Of a stretch of DNA of 64,000 nucleotides, positions 1-9,070 are shown in pieces. The translations under genes and the position numbers were made by a program. This stretch comes from Sphingobium terrigena (GTDB taxonomy: Bacteria; Pseudomonadota; Alphaproteobacteria; Sphingomonadales; Sphingomonadaceae): contig NZ_QVRA01000005.1 of NCBI RefSeq assembly GCF_003591655.1, positions 1-64,000 of the forward strand, written 5' to 3'. Positions within the stretch are counted from its first letter, which is position 1; every line of letters begins with the position of its first letter. The notes under the pieces are model-generated. The model did not search any database and had not been told where the DNA came from. It saw only the letters and a list, made by a program, of their open reading frames with translations.

Positions 1-186
1 ACCTATCCGAAAACCGCGATGACCACCCGCGCTGCTGGCTGGCTGCCACAGCGCTATATCGAAAGCGCGCAGCCAGCCAGCAGCGCTACCGTCATAACCT
101 ACACCACGTCCGGGGACGCGACCTCGACCGCAAAGTTGCGGAAAGCCGGTTTCGTTCAAGAAGCGAGGCCATTTGTGAGGGAATGA
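1..186 (+). CDS. C-terminal fragment of an unidentified protein (gene enters from the left edge)
   Basis: Frame 1 is open from the first base to a TGA at 184-186, giving 61 residues of the end of a protein whose start lies outside the window. The last part reads VITYTTSGDATSTAKLRKAGF, then QEARPFVRE. A beta-strand, then LRKAGF, then a charged tail resembles the end of GNAT-fold or Mom-like acetyltransferases, but this is only an impression. Its codons RAAGWLPQRYIESAQPASSA are almost entirely made of the arms of a large palindrome (19-95). It converges on the AT-rich gene at 259-963. It could also be a decayed remnant. Confidence 0.4.
   Translation, partial: TYPKTAMTTRAAGWLPQRYIESAQPASSATVITYTTSGDATSTAKLRKAGFVQEARPFVRE
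19..95. repeat. Large imperfect palindrome (hairpin)
   Basis: An 18-bp perfect inverted repeat has arms at 29-46 and 69-86. Inside it, after a 4-base bulge (47-50), a second perfect 5-bp stem (51-55 with 64-68) closes an 8-base loop. Outside it, 19-23 pairs with 91-95 across a small internal loop. The whole structure could extrude as a cruciform or fold as an RNA hairpin. It lies inside the reading frame ending at 186. Confidence 0.8.
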
Positions 187-258
187 GGCTACTCGAATTG
201 CAAGAAATTCAAATCAAAGAAAATGTTAAGCAGCTGTTTTGAACACTGATTTCAATAA

Positions 259-963
259 TTACAGTGACTTAATATTCTCTAAAATTGCATCCTCATGGAT
301 TTTTCCATCTAAAAAGGACCATGGGCAATGGATAGGATATAGCATCCCTAAGAGGGATTTAACGTCATCGTAATCTGGCTCCATAATTTCTGCTTTTGAT
401 AACATTGCCCTCACATAGCCATATCGGGCTAGAGATTTCGCATCCAAATCCCCAAGAAGGCCGATAGATAGATCATATTCGCTTAAGAATAGTCGGCAAT
501 GAAAGCGAATTTGCGATAGGCCCCATTCATATAGTCCATTGTGAACAGCGTGCCATCGGTTCTGGTCGGGCGCAAACCTCCCGGCAAAGTAATCAGAAAA
601 CTTCGCTGGATCTCGGAGATCTTCAATAAGGTCTGAATTATAAGTTTCGCTGATGGCACCGAGATAGACCCGCACCAAGTCATCCTTGAAGGCTCTATAC
701 CGGCTTGCCAGCCACGCCCGCATACGACGCCGCTTGGTGTAGGCGGGCACCACAACAACTAATATGTTGAAAATCCAGCTAGAAAAATAACCGAGCGAAA
801 CGTCATTTGCGAACGATGATAACCCTCGCGATCCAATCGCTAGCGGAGGTAAAATTTTGTGGCTGACGAGCATTTGCCCCAAGGCAATAATCGCCAGCAT
901 AGCCAAAAGAAGCTGAAAAAAGGACTGGCGGAACCATCGTTGCGCCACCAGTCCTTTCGACAT
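259..963 (-). CDS. Orphan membrane protein, AT-rich, next to sdhA
   Basis: The protein has 234 residues and I do not recognise its family. Two hydrophobic segments lie near the N-terminus (about residues 13-33 and 55-76), followed by a soluble region of about 155 residues rich in aromatic and charged residues. The ATG at 963-961 overlaps the sdhA stop by one base (TGATG), so it may be translationally coupled to sdhA. Its base composition is clearly more AT-rich than the rest of the window and its codon choice is unlike its neighbours, which suggests transfer. It lies where sdhB would be expected after sdhA. The function is unknown. Confidence 0.65.
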   Translation of the reverse strand: MSKGLVAQRWFRQSFFQLLLAMLAIIALGQMLVSHKILPPLAIGSRGLSSFANDVSLGYFSSWIFNILVVVVPAYTKRRRMRAWLASRYRAFKDDLVRVYLGAISETYNSDLIEDLRDPAKFSDYFAGRFAPDQNRWHAVHNGLYEWGLSQIRFHCRLFLSEYDLSIGLLGDLDAKSLARYGYVRAMLSKAEIMEPDYDDVKSLLGMLYPIHCPWSFLDGKIHEDAILENIKSL

Positions 964-2765
964 CAGTAAACCCGCGCCTTGGGTTTCACATATTCTGCTT
1001 CGTCGGTCATCGTATAGTCGTGGACCGGGCGATAATCGAGCGTCACCTTGCCGCCCGAACCGCCCCAGCCTTCGAACCAGCTGATGGTGTGCTTCATCCA
1101 GTTTTCGTCGTCGCGGTTGGGGAAATCCTCATGCGCGTGGGCGCCGCGTGATTCCTTGCGCGCTTCGGCGCCTTCCATCGTGCAGATGGCCTGGCTCATG
1201 AGATTGTCGAGTTCGAGCGTTTCGACCAGGTCGGTGTTCCAGATCAGCGAGCGATCGCTGACCTTGACGTCCTGGAGCCGCTTGTTGACCGCCTGCATCT
1301 GGCGCACGCCTTCGGACAGGAGCGCGCTGTCGCGGAACACGGCGGCGTGCTTCTGCATGGTGCGCTGCATGTCGAGGCGGATGTCCGCCGTCGGCGTCGC
1401 GCCCTTGGCATTGCGATAATGGTCGAGGCGGCCGAGCGCCAGGTCGGCGGCGTCGGACGGGAGCGGCTTGTGCGGCGCGTTGGGCTTCAGATTATCCTTG
1501 AGGAACAGGCCGGTGGCGCGGCCGAACACGACAAGGTCGATCAGCGAGTTGGAGCCGAGGCGATTGGCGCCATGGACGGACACGCAGGCCGCTTCGCCGA
1601 CCGCGAACAGGCCGGGCACGATCACTTCCGGGTCATCGCCCTTCTTGGTCACGACCTGGCCATGATAATTGCACGGGATGCCGCCCATATTATAATGGAC
1701 CGTCGGCGTGACGGGCAGCGGCTGGCGGGTGAGGTCCACGCCCGCGAAAATCTTGCCGCTTTCGGTAATGCCGGGCAGGCGTTCGGCCAGCACCTTGGGA
1801 TCGATATGGTCGAGGTGCAGGAAGATATGATCCTTATGCTCGCCCACGCCGCGCCCTTCGCGCATTTCCATCGCCATCGAGCGGGACACGACGTCGCGCG
1901 ACGCCAGATCCTTGGCTGAGGGCGCATAGCGTTCCATGAAACGCTCGCCTTCGGAGTTGGTGAGGTAGCCGCCCTCGCCGCGCGCGCCTTCGGTAATCAG
2001 CACGCCCGCGCCGTAGATGCCGGTCGGGTGGAACTGCACGAACTCCAGATCCTGAAGCGGCAGGCCTGCGCGCAGCACCATGCCGCCGCCGTCGCCGGTG
2101 CAGCTATGCGCCGATGTGGCGGAGAAATAGGCGCGGCCATAGCCGCCCGTCGCCAGCACGACCGCATGGCTGCGGAAGCGGTGGATCGAGCCATCTTCCA
2201 TGCACAAAGCGATCACGCCCCGGCACTCGCCATTTTCCATGATCAGGTCGATGGCGAAATATTCGATGTAGAAGTCCGCGTCATATTTCAGCGATTGCTG
2301 ATAGAGCGCGTGGAGCATGGCGTGGCCGGTGCGGTCGGCGGCGGCGCAGGTGCGCTGCACCGGCGGGCCAGCGCCCATATTCTGCATGTGACCGCCGAAG
2401 GGACGCTGGTAGATCGTGCCGTCCTCGTTGCGGCTGAACGGCACGCCGGCATGTTCCAGCTCGATGACGGCGGCGGGGGCTTCGCGCACCATATATTCGA
2501 TCGCGTCCTGATCGCCCAGCCAGTCGGACCCCTTGACGGTGTCGTACATGTGCCAGGTCCAGTGATCGGGCGAGTTGTTGCCAAGGCTCGCGGCGATGCC
2601 GCCCTGCGCCGCCACGGTATGGCTACGAGTCGGGAACAGCTTGGTGATGCAGGCGGTCTTGAGGCCCGCTTCTGCGCTACCCATGGTCGCGCGCAGGCCC
2701 GAACCGCCCGCGCCGACAACCACGGTGTCATACACATGGTCGATGATCTTATAGGCTTGCGTCAT
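963..2765 (-). CDS. sdhA: Succinate dehydrogenase flavoprotein subunit
   Basis: This is the catalytic subunit of respiratory complex II. It oxidises succinate to fumarate and passes electrons to the iron-sulfur subunit at the inner membrane. The protein has 600 residues, the usual length. The N-terminal FAD-binding motif [12 protein letters not shown] is followed by [11 protein letters not shown], in which His49 should carry covalent FAD. The active-site stretch [20 protein letters not shown] and the C-terminal [14 protein letters not shown] are typical. The frame is open further upstream, but the ATG at 2765 overlaps the sdhD stop (TAATG) and gives the conserved N-terminus, so it is chosen. 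It follows sdhC and sdhD in one operon. sdhB is not in the window. Confidence 0.98.
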   Translation of the reverse strand: MTQAYKIIDHVYDTVVVGAGGSGLRATMGSAEAGLKTACITKLFPTRSHTVAAQGGIAASLGNNSPDHWTWHMYDTVKGSDWLGDQDAIEYMVREAPAAVIELEHAGVPFSRNEDGTIYQRPFGGHMQNMGAGPPVQRTCAAADRTGHAMLHALYQQSLKYDADFYIEYFAIDLIMENGECRGVIALCMEDGSIHRFRSHAVVLATGGYGRAYFSATSAHSCTGDGGGMVLRAGLPLQDLEFVQFHPTGIYGAGVLITEGARGEGGYLTNSEGERFMERYAPSAKDLASRDVVSRSMAMEMREGRGVGEHKDHIFLHLDHIDPKVLAERLPGITESGKIFAGVDLTRQPLPVTPTVHYNMGGIPCNYHGQVVTKKGDDPEVIVPGLFAVGEAACVSVHGANRLGSNSLIDLVVFGRATGLFLKDNLKPNAPHKPLPSDAADLALGRLDHYRNAKGATPTADIRLDMQRTMQKHAAVFRDSALLSEGVRQMQAVNKRLQDVKVSDRSLIWNTDLVETLELDNLMSQAICTMEGAEARKESRGAHAHEDFPNRDDENWMKHTISWFEGWGGSGGKVTLDYRPVHDYTMTDEAEYVKPKARVY

Positions 2766-3154
2766 TATTCGACGACCCCCGTGAAGGCGATCTTGGCGAT
2801 CGCAAAGACGCCCGCGGCCGCGCCGCCAAAGGCATAGAAGTTGAGCAGCAGCATCGAGAAGAAAGCCAGCCCCTTGTCGTGGACATAATCTTCCAACATC
2901 ACCTGCATCCCCAGGCGCAGGTGCCAGAAAATGCTGACGATCATCAGCATCATCGGCACCGCGACCAGCGGGTTGGCGATCCACAGCACGACGCTGTCAT
3001 AGTCGAGACCCGGCAGGCTCAGGAGGCTGAAGATCAGCCACAGCACCAGCAGCAGGTTGCCGACGGCAGTGTAGCGCTGCGCCAGCCAGTGATGCGCGCC
3101 ATGCCGCGCCGATCCAAGGCCACGGACGCGGCCGATACCAGTACCGTTGCCCAT
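2765..3154 (-). CDS. sdhD: Succinate dehydrogenase membrane anchor subunit D
   Basis: A small membrane anchor of 129 residues that, with SdhC, holds complex II in the membrane and helps bind haem b and ubiquinone. Three transmembrane helices are visible (about residues 30-50, 60-80 and 95-122). The segment [20 protein letters not shown] contains the His and Tyr/Asp residues typical of SdhD. The start overlaps the sdhC stop (TGATG) and the stop overlaps the sdhA start, so the three genes are translated together. Confidence 0.95.
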   Translation of the reverse strand: MGNGTGIGRVRGLGSARHGAHHWLAQRYTAVGNLLLVLWLIFSLLSLPGLDYDSVVLWIANPLVAVPMMLMIVSIFWHLRLGMQVMLEDYVHDKGLAFFSMLLLNFYAFGGAAAGVFAIAKIAFTGVVE

Positions 3155-3549
3155 CAGAAGGCCTTTCCGAAAATGTAGAGCCAGACAAGGCCGGTCACCA
3201 GCACCGACGCGACCATCGCCGCGATCGACCAGCTCTTGTTGGTGTTCAGTTCATAGCCCGCGCCCATATCCAGCACGAAATGGCGCAGACCTGAAAAGAG
3301 ATGCTGGAAAAAGGCCCAGGTGATGCCGATCATCACCAGATAGCCAAAGGGCGAGGTCGCGCACTTCATGAAGGTCGCATAAGCTTCCGGCCCAGTCGCG
3401 GCGGCCATAAGCCACCAGACCAGACCCAGCGCGCCTACGGTCGCAAGGCCGTTGCCGGTCACGCGGTGCAAAATGGAGATGGCCATAGCCGGACCCCATT
3501 TCCAGATCGTCAAATGCGGCGAGAGCGGCCGGCTGTTGGATCGCGCCAT
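3154..3549 (-). CDS. sdhC: Succinate dehydrogenase cytochrome b556 subunit
   Basis: The protein has 131 residues and three transmembrane helices. It is the larger anchor of complex II. The N-terminal RPLSPHLTIWKWGPAMAIS, SILHRVTG and the later HLFSGLRHFVLDMG are the SdhC signature; the last holds the predicted haem-ligand His. The open frame continues upstream to 3660, but the ATG at 3549 starts the conserved sequence MARSNSRPLSPH, so it is preferred. It is the first gene of the sdhCDA operon. The promoter should lie in the 183 bases between it and the divergent chemoreceptor gene. Confidence 0.95.
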   Translation of the reverse strand: MARSNSRPLSPHLTIWKWGPAMAISILHRVTGNGLATVGALGLVWWLMAAATGPEAYATFMKCATSPFGYLVMIGITWAFFQHLFSGLRHFVLDMGAGYELNTNKSWSIAAMVASVLVTGLVWLYIFGKAF

Positions 3550-3732
3550 GTCTACCCTTGTCCCTATAAGTCCCTTAAGTGCGATCCCCTTAAGAGCGAA
3601 CGCGGATGAGGGCAAGCCACGCAAAGCATGGCTGCCCCAACGACCGTGTCGTGCGAGCATAAGAAGTGATTAACCAAAGCGCGCTAAGGTCACCTTGCTA
3701 AAGACCATTGCACCAACAGGGGCTGTCCCATC

Positions 3733-5085
3733 ATGTCGTCCTTCGCCGTATCACCTGCCAACAACAGTAACGGTATAGTCAGCTCGGAACTGATCGCGAA
3801 AATTGATCCCGACAACAGGTTGTCCGAGGGCGCGCGGGAAATCGGCATGTTGATTCAGGATAGTCTCGCCAGCGTGGGCGCGGCCTTCTTCAAGACATAT
3901 ATGCGTGAAACCGGCCTGCGCGACAAACTCAGCCCCGCTGCCATCAACGCGATCGAGGCGGCGACGCATCATTATGTCGAACAGAAATTATTGTATTTCA
4001 AGGATGCCGTGTGGGCAAGGTCGTCCGCCGACTGCGTGCGCAGTGCGCGCAAACATGGGGTATCTGTGCGATCCGTGCTGGGCGCCGTAGCCGCAGCCAA
4101 CGAAAGAATCACCGAACTCATCTGGCAATATAGCCGCGACGACGAAGCCCGCAGCCAGCGACTGACCATCATCATGCTTCATATATCGATGATGGATGCA
4201 GGCTTTATGAGCAATGTCCTGACCAACGACCAAGCCGAAGCGCAGCGCGCCGAGCGTCAGCGCTTTGGTTCCTTGTTCGAACAGCGAATCGTCGGCGAGA
4301 TCGACGGCGCGACGCGTCTTGGCGAATCGCTGCGCGAACAGGCCAAGGATGCGTCCGCCGCCACGCGCGGGATGCTGGGCAAGGCGTCGGAAGTCGCAGC
4401 GGCTGCCGAACAATCCGCCCTCGCGATGCGGGAAGCCGCGCGCACATCGGCCGGACTGATCCGCGCGATCGAGGATGCGCGCACCGAAGTGGAAGGCGCG
4501 GCGGGCGTTGCCCTGCGCGCCGCCAAACAATCGGGCGACGCGGTCACCATGTCCTCCACCCTGTCCGATCATGCTAAATCGATCGAATCGATTCTGGGCC
4601 TGATCCGCGACATTGCCGGGCAGACCAACTTGCTCGCGCTCAACGCCACGATCGAGGCGGCACGCGCAGGCGATGCTGGACGCGGCTTTGCCGTGGTGGC
4701 GCAGGAAGTCAAAAGCCTGGCCAACCAGACCGCCCGCGCGACCGACGAGATTGCGGGCAAGATTGCCGACATTCAGGCATCGACCCGCCAGTCGGTGGAA
4801 ACCAATGAACGCATCCGCGACACGGTGGGTGAAGTGCAGGCCAGTGCCGAACGCATCCGCCACGCCATGGACGCGCAGGCGCAGACCGTCACCATGATCA
4901 CCGCGGCCGTCGATGAAACCGCACTGGCGGCCGATTCGATGTCGACCACCATTTCGGCGATCCGGCAGGACACCGAAGTCGTTGCGTCGGAAATCGACCA
5001 GTTGGAACGTGGCTTTGTCAGTGTCGAAGGCAAGCTTGCCAGTCTGCGTCACGCATCATCCGATTTCGGGCGGCAGGTCGCGTAA
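3733..5085 (+). CDS. Soluble methyl-accepting chemotaxis protein with globin-like sensor domain
   Basis: The protein has 450 residues and no transmembrane segment, so it is cytoplasmic. Residues 1-170 are helical and resemble the protoglobin domain of HemAT-type globin-coupled sensors; the His in SARKHGVSV is a candidate haem ligand (inference). Residues 175-450 form the coiled-coil signalling domain, with the hairpin tip [20 protein letters not shown], then [17 protein letters not shown], which contacts CheA and CheW. No C-terminal CheR-docking pentapeptide is visible. A likely role is oxygen or gas sensing for motility. No other chemotaxis gene is nearby. Its stop is followed at once by a 120-bp structured repeat. 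Confidence 0.88.
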   Translation: MSSFAVSPANNSNGIVSSELIAKIDPDNRLSEGAREIGMLIQDSLASVGAAFFKTYMRETGLRDKLSPAAINAIEAATHHYVEQKLLYFKDAVWARSSADCVRSARKHGVSVRSVLGAVAAANERITELIWQYSRDDEARSQRLTIIMLHISMMDAGFMSNVLTNDQAEAQRAERQRFGSLFEQRIVGEIDGATRLGESLREQAKDASAATRGMLGKASEVAAAAEQSALAMREAARTSAGLIRAIEDARTEVEGAAGVALRAAKQSGDAVTMSSTLSDHAKSIESILGLIRDIAGQTNLLALNATIEAARAGDAGRGFAVVAQEVKSLANQTARATDEIAGKIADIQASTRQSVETNERIRDTVGEVQASAERIRHAMDAQAQTVTMITAAVDETALAADSMSTTISAIRQDTEVVASEIDQLERGFVSVEGKLASLRHASSDFGRQVA

Positions 5086-5205
5086 GATTGGGCTGATGCC
5101 GGGCTGCAAATAGCGCCTTCCTGCGCTTCCAGTGCTCACGTGCTTTAAGCACGCTGCGTGCTGGTTCTCGAAAGTCACTATTTTCGCTCCGGCCTGAGCC
5201 CAATC
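5086..5205 (+). repeat. 120-bp 3' element with terminal inverted repeats, copy 1
   Basis: It begins on the base after the stop codon of the chemoreceptor gene. The ends GATTGGGCTGATGCCGG and CCGGCCTGAGCCCAATC are inverted repeats (15 of 17). Inner segments AAATAGCGCCTTCC and GAAAGTCACTATTT pair imperfectly, and CGTGCTTTAAGCACG forms a central palindrome, so the whole unit folds as one long hairpin. A second copy lies at 37348-37465 directly after lysC, in the same orientation relative to its upstream gene. Confidence 0.85.
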
Positions 5206-5258
5206 TGGCAATTGTGAGGTTCTTCCCCTCCCCTCCATGGTCGGCTAAAGGCGGCGGC

Positions 5259-6254
5259 ATGACCGCTGCCACACATTCCGCACAAAGCTGGAAAGTCACC
5301 CTGCCCTGCACCCGCGCCGAAGCCGAGGCGCTGGACGGGGATATTGCCGCCTTTGCGCTGATGGACCGCCCGCCGGTGCTGATGACCAGCGAAGCGGCAC
5401 CCGACGACGACAATGTCTGGCAGCTGGATGCCTATTTCGAGGGTAAGCCCAGCGCCGCCGCGATCAAGCTGTTGCGCTCTATGGTGCCCAGCGCTGCGGG
5501 AACCAAGCCGCTGGTCGAGGCGCTGCCGGACGAGGATTGGGTAACGCTGAGCCAGCAGGGGCTTGAGGCCGTCACCGCCGGGCGCTTCCATGTCCGCAAC
5601 CTTGCCGACGACCCGGAACAGCCGGGACAGGTCAATATATTGATCGCCGCCAGCCGCGCCTTTGGCACGGGCCAGCATGAAACCACGGCCGGCTGCCTGG
5701 CTATGCTCGACCGGATGCGCCGGGTGGGGATGCGGTTCAACAATATCGCCGACATCGGCACCGGCACAGGGCTGCTTGCCTTTGCCGCGATGAACTTGTG
5801 GCCGCGCGCCTATGCGATTGCATCGGACATTGATCCGGTCGCGGTCGAGATCAGCGCTGAAAATGCCGTAACTAATGGCGTGCCGACAGGTGCCGGGCCG
5901 GGGCAGTTGGCGCTGGTCACCGCCGCCGGGGTCAATCATGCCGCGATTATCGGTCGCGCACCCTATGATCTGCTGATCGCCAATATTTTGGCCGGGCCGC
6001 TGGTCGAACTCGCGCCCTCGCTTTGCGCGCTGGTCGAGGATGGTGGGACGATCCTGCTGGCGGGCCTGCTCGATACGCAGGCTGATGCGGTGCTGGCGGC
6101 CTATCGCGCGCAGGGGATGCGGCTGGCCGAACGTGCCGACCGGGGCGACTGGCCGACGCTGCGCCTGCGCAAGCGCCCGCGCATCGGCTGGAAACGGCCC
6201 AACCGCCTGAACCCCGCGGCACGCGGCGAAGCGCCGGGCTTTGGCAGTATTTAG
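5259..6254 (+). CDS. prmA: Ribosomal protein L11 methyltransferase
   Basis: An S-adenosylmethionine-dependent enzyme that trimethylates ribosomal protein L11 in the cytoplasm. The protein has 331 residues, slightly longer than the E. coli enzyme because of a Pro/Arg-rich tail (about the last 30 residues). The N-terminal substrate-recognition domain is followed by RAFGTGQHETT, the SAM-binding motif IADIGTGTGLLAFAA and DLLIANILAGPLVELAP, all typical of PrmA. A GTG at 5214 would extend it by 15 residues, but the sequence MTAATHSAQSW beginning at 5259 is the better start. It is followed by a hydrolase gene 10 bases after the stop, whose ribosome-binding site overlaps the prmA stop. Confidence 0.93.
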   Translation: MTAATHSAQSWKVTLPCTRAEAEALDGDIAAFALMDRPPVLMTSEAAPDDDNVWQLDAYFEGKPSAAAIKLLRSMVPSAAGTKPLVEALPDEDWVTLSQQGLEAVTAGRFHVRNLADDPEQPGQVNILIAASRAFGTGQHETTAGCLAMLDRMRRVGMRFNNIADIGTGTGLLAFAAMNLWPRAYAIASDIDPVAVEISAENAVTNGVPTGAGPGQLALVTAAGVNHAAIIGRAPYDLLIANILAGPLVELAPSLCALVEDGGTILLAGLLDTQADAVLAAYRAQGMRLAERADRGDWPTLRLRKRPRIGWKRPNRLNPAARGEAPGFGSI

Positions 6255-6264
6255 GAGCGACACT

Positions 6265-6987
6265 ATGAGCATCACGCGCCAGACCATCGTCCATGAAGGA
6301 CCGGGCGGCCTGTTCGAGAGCATGGTCGTGGTCGATAGCGCCGCCTCCGTGCCGCTGCCCGGCATCCTGCTCTTTCCCAATGTGCTGGGGACCAAGGAGG
6401 CTGATTTCGCCTATGCGGAAAAGGTGGCGGCGCTGGGCTATGTCGTGCTGGTCGTGGATCTCTATGGTCAGGGCAAGCGGACCACCCGCGCCGATCCCGA
6501 CCCGGCGCGCTATATGGCGGAGATGAACGCTGACCGCGCCCTATTGCGCGACCGTCTGCTGTCTGCCCATGCGCTGTTGAAGGGGCTGGATGGGGTGGAT
6601 GCGACGCGCACTGCTGCGATCGGATTCTGCTTTGGCGGCAAAGGCGTGCTGGACCTGGCGCGCGCTGGCGCGGACATGGCGGGCGGCGTCAGCTTCCATG
6701 GCGTCTATGACGCTCCACCCTTCCCCAATGCCGCGATCCGCGCGAAATTGCTGGTCTGCCATGGCTGGGACGATCCGATCGCGCCGCCCGATGCGACCGT
6801 GGCGCTGGCACAGGAATTGACCGCAGCGGGTTGCGACTGGCAGATCCACGCCTATGGCCGCACTTGTCATGCCTTTACTGACGAAAGCGTCAACATGCCG
6901 GAAAAGGGGCTGGCCTATAGCGCGGATGCGGACCGGCGGAGTTTTCGCGCGATGGTGGGGTTTCTGGAAGAGCTGTTTGGAGGTTAG
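6265..6987 (+). CDS. Dienelactone hydrolase family protein
   Basis: An alpha/beta hydrolase of 240 residues. The nucleophile motif GFCFGG carries Cys instead of Ser, and HGWDDPI and CHAFTD supply the Asp and His of the triad, as in carboxymethylenebutenolidase. The natural substrate cannot be told; no aromatic-degradation genes are nearby, so a general esterase or lactonase role is as likely. The start ATG at 6265 is preceded by AGGAG, which overlaps the prmA stop, so the two genes are probably co-transcribed. Confidence 0.85.
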   Translation: MSITRQTIVHEGPGGLFESMVVVDSAASVPLPGILLFPNVLGTKEADFAYAEKVAALGYVVLVVDLYGQGKRTTRADPDPARYMAEMNADRALLRDRLLSAHALLKGLDGVDATRTAAIGFCFGGKGVLDLARAGADMAGGVSFHGVYDAPPFPNAAIRAKLLVCHGWDDPIAPPDATVALAQELTAAGCDWQIHAYGRTCHAFTDESVNMPEKGLAYSADADRRSFRAMVGFLEELFGG

Positions 6988-7071
6988 GCAGAACCTCCGT
7001 TCGTCCTGGCGAGATGACCGGGATATTCAGGATCGGGAACACATGGCACTTGGACGATAACGATTTGAAAT

Positions 7072-7563
7072 TCAACGCGTCGGGATACGTCGCGCGCTGG
7101 CGAGGTGATGGGCGTGGGTGATCGCGACGGCGAGCGCGTCCGCCGCGTCCGGCCCGGCGATCTTCACGCCGGGCAGCAGGCGCGATACCATGGCGTGGAC
7201 CTGATCCTTCGACGCATTGCCCACGCCGACGACGGATTTTTTGACCAGCCGCGCGGCATATTCGCCGACCTCCATGCCAGACCGCGCGGCATTGAGCAGG
7301 ATCACGCCGCGTGCCTGCCCCAGTTTCAGCGTCGATTGCGGATTGACGTTCACGAACACCTCCTCGACCGCCGCGCCATCGGGCCGATGTTCGAGGATCA
7401 GGTCCGTGAGCGCCAGATCGAGCGCCAGCAGCCGTGTCGCCAGCGGCATCGCGCTGTCGGTCTTGATCTGGCCATTGCCCAGATGCGTGAGCCGGTTGCC
7501 ATCGGCGGCGATCAGCCCCCAGCCGGTGGTGCCAAGGCCGGGGTCGAGGCCGAGGAGGATCAT
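7072..7563 (-). CDS. ruvC: Crossover junction endodeoxyribonuclease RuvC
   Basis: Resolves Holliday junctions during recombination together with RuvAB. The protein has 163 residues, the usual length. The acidic catalytic set is visible: Asp7 in GLDPG, Glu67/68 in AVEEVF, and Asp139 and Asp142 in [12 protein letters not shown]. The start at 7563 gives the standard N-terminus [16 protein letters not shown]. ruvA and ruvB are not in the window. yebC lies upstream on the same strand, a common pairing with ruv genes, separated here by a palindromic repeat. Confidence 0.96.
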   Translation of the reverse strand: MILLGLDPGLGTTGWGLIAADGNRLTHLGNGQIKTDSAMPLATRLLALDLALTDLILEHRPDGAAVEEVFVNVNPQSTLKLGQARGVILLNAARSGMEVGEYAARLVKKSVVGVGNASKDQVHAMVSRLLPGVKIAGPDAADALAVAITHAHHLASARRIPTR

Positions 7564-7564
7564 C

Positions 7565-7740
7565 GGAATTTCCTCGCCCCATCAGGGGAGAGGATAGCAA
7601 GGCTTGCCGACGTGTCGGCTAGCCGCGCTTGGAGAGGGGGGAGATAGTCGCGGATGGCAGCGCCCCCTCTCCCAGCTTCGCCTAGGCGGCAAAGCCGCCA
7701 AGGCTGCGCAACCCTCTCCCCAAGGGGAGAGGGACAGGGG
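7565..7740. repeat. Composite GC-rich palindromic repeat between ruvC and yebC
   Basis: The region holds several inverted arms: CCCCATCAGGGGAGAGG at the left and CTCTCCCCAAGGGGAGAG at the right, around a core AGCTTCGCCTAGGCGGC (7674-7690), AAA, then GCCGCCAAGGCT (7694-7705). Nearly the same core recurs at 32934-32965, between a beta-helix gene and an SRPBCC gene. I see no convincing gene here. It may serve as a terminator or be a mobile REP-like element. Confidence 0.7.
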
Positions 7741-7741
7741 T

Positions 7742-8485
7742 TCAACCCAGTTTCTCCATTACCGCGTCGGACACTTCATAATTGCCCCAGACGGTCTGGA
7801 CATCGTCATCATCTTCCAGCGTGTCGACCAGCTTCATCAGCGTGGCGGCGTTAGCTTCATCGACTTCGACGGTGGTCGTGGGTTTCCAGGCGAGCTTCGC
7901 GCCATCCGCCGGACCAAGGCTCGCTTCCAGCGCCTTGGCGACTTCGTGAAGCGCGTCCATCGCGGTCCAGATTTCATGTTCGTCCTCGTTGGACGACACA
8001 TCCTCCGCGCCCGCTTCAAGGGCCGCCTCGAAGATCGCATCGGCGTCGCCTGCGCTGGCAGGATAGGTGATCAGGCCGACGCGGTCGAAACCATGGCTCA
8101 CCGCCCCGGACGCGCCGAGATTGCCGCCATTTTTGGAAAAAGCGGTGCGTATGTTGGTCGCGGTGCGATTGCGGTTGTCGGTCAGCGCCTCGACGATGAT
8201 GGCAATGCCTGCGGGGCCATAGCCCTCGTAGCGCACTTCCTCATAATTCTCGCCGCCCGCCGCGTTCGCCTTGTCGACGGCGCGCTGGATATTGTCCTTG
8301 GGCATGGACTGCGCCTTGGCGGCGTTGATCGCCAGCCGCAGGCGCGGGTTCATGTCCGGGTCGGGCATCCCCATCTTGGCCGCGACGGTGATTTCGCGGC
8401 TCAGCTTGGAAAACATCGATGAGCGCTTCTTGTCCTGCGCGCCCTTGCGATGCATGATATTCTTGAATTTGGAATGGCCGGCCAC
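7742..8485 (-). CDS. yebC: YebC/PmpR family protein
   Basis: The protein has 247 residues and matches the YebC family along its whole length: start [20 protein letters not shown], then [20 protein letters not shown] and the acidic C-terminal third. YebC proteins are described as transcriptional regulators and, more recently, as ribosome-associated factors that help translate proline-rich stretches; the sequence alone cannot decide between these. It lies upstream of ruvC on the same strand. Confidence 0.95.
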   Translation of the reverse strand: MAGHSKFKNIMHRKGAQDKKRSSMFSKLSREITVAAKMGMPDPDMNPRLRLAINAAKAQSMPKDNIQRAVDKANAAGGENYEEVRYEGYGPAGIAIIVEALTDNRNRTATNIRTAFSKNGGNLGASGAVSHGFDRVGLITYPASAGDADAIFEAALEAGAEDVSSNEDEHEIWTAMDALHEVAKALEASLGPADGAKLAWKPTTTVEVDEANAATLMKLVDTLEDDDDVQTVWGNYEVSDAVMEKLG

Positions 8486-8555
8486 GGCCTTCTCCTGACA
8501 TTATCTGGTGAAACACGAGCGCGCTCTCTAGCGAGGGGCGCGCCCGTGCGCAATG

Positions 8556-8882
8556 TTACACGAGGATGGCGGTCCCCGATGCCGACACCATCAGCATCGA
8601 GCCGTTCGCGCCCAACACTTCATAGTCGAGATCAACGCCAACGACCGCATTGGCACCCAGCGTCGCGGCACGCATTCGCATCTCGCCGATCGCCTGCTCC
8701 CGCGCGCGTTGCAACACATCCTCATACGCGCCCGACCGGCCGCCGACGATGTCGCGCACGCTGGCGAACAGATCGCGGAACAGATTGGCACCCACGATCA
8801 CCTCGCCGGTGACGATGCCCAGATATTCCTTGGCAGGCCGTCCTTCCAGACGGCTGGTGGTGCTGACGATGATCTCGGACAT
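8556..8882 (-). CDS. YbjQ/UPF0145 family protein
   Basis: The protein has 108 residues with the features of the YbjQ family: [37 protein letters not shown], and a glycine-rich end [12 protein letters not shown]. Members form small oligomeric beta-rich assemblies of unknown function. The open frame extends upstream to 9017, but the ATG at 8882 starts the conserved sequence, and the upstream part is repeat DNA. Confidence 0.9.
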   Translation of the reverse strand: MSEIIVSTTSRLEGRPAKEYLGIVTGEVIVGANLFRDLFASVRDIVGGRSGAYEDVLQRAREQAIGEMRMRAATLGANAVVGVDLDYEVLGANGSMLMVSASGTAILV

Positions 8883-8889
8883 TTCACTC

Positions 8890-9060
8890 TCCCGTTCGTG
8901 CTGAGTAAGGACTGAGCCTGTCGAAGGCCTGTATCGAAGCATAGTGCGTGCCGCGGTCCTTCGATACGCTGCTTCGACTTCACCTTTGGTGAAGTTTATC
9001 CTGAGCGCCTGCTGCAAGCAGGCAGTCGAAGGGCTCAGCAGCTGCTCAGGACGAACGGGT
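8890..9060. repeat. Palindromic repeat region of the GAGC-GAAGTCGAAG type
   Basis: It contains several short inverted segments built on GTCGAAGG, TTCGATAC and CTTCGACTTC, ending in a variant of the TCAGGACGAACGGG tail. Related blocks with the same words lie at 13877-13984 and 62425-62525. Such blocks are common between genes in sphingomonads. I see no gene in it. Confidence 0.6.
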
Positions 9061-9070
9061 AAGATGCCCG

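Noticed and set aside
19..95. An integron attC site
   Set aside because: The palindrome lacks the GTTRRRY/RYYYAAC core ends, and its stem is too perfect; no integrase or cassette array is seen.
3988..5052. A 354-codon minus-strand frame across the chemoreceptor
   Set aside because: Shadow of the chemoreceptor signalling domain; composition biased and no motif.
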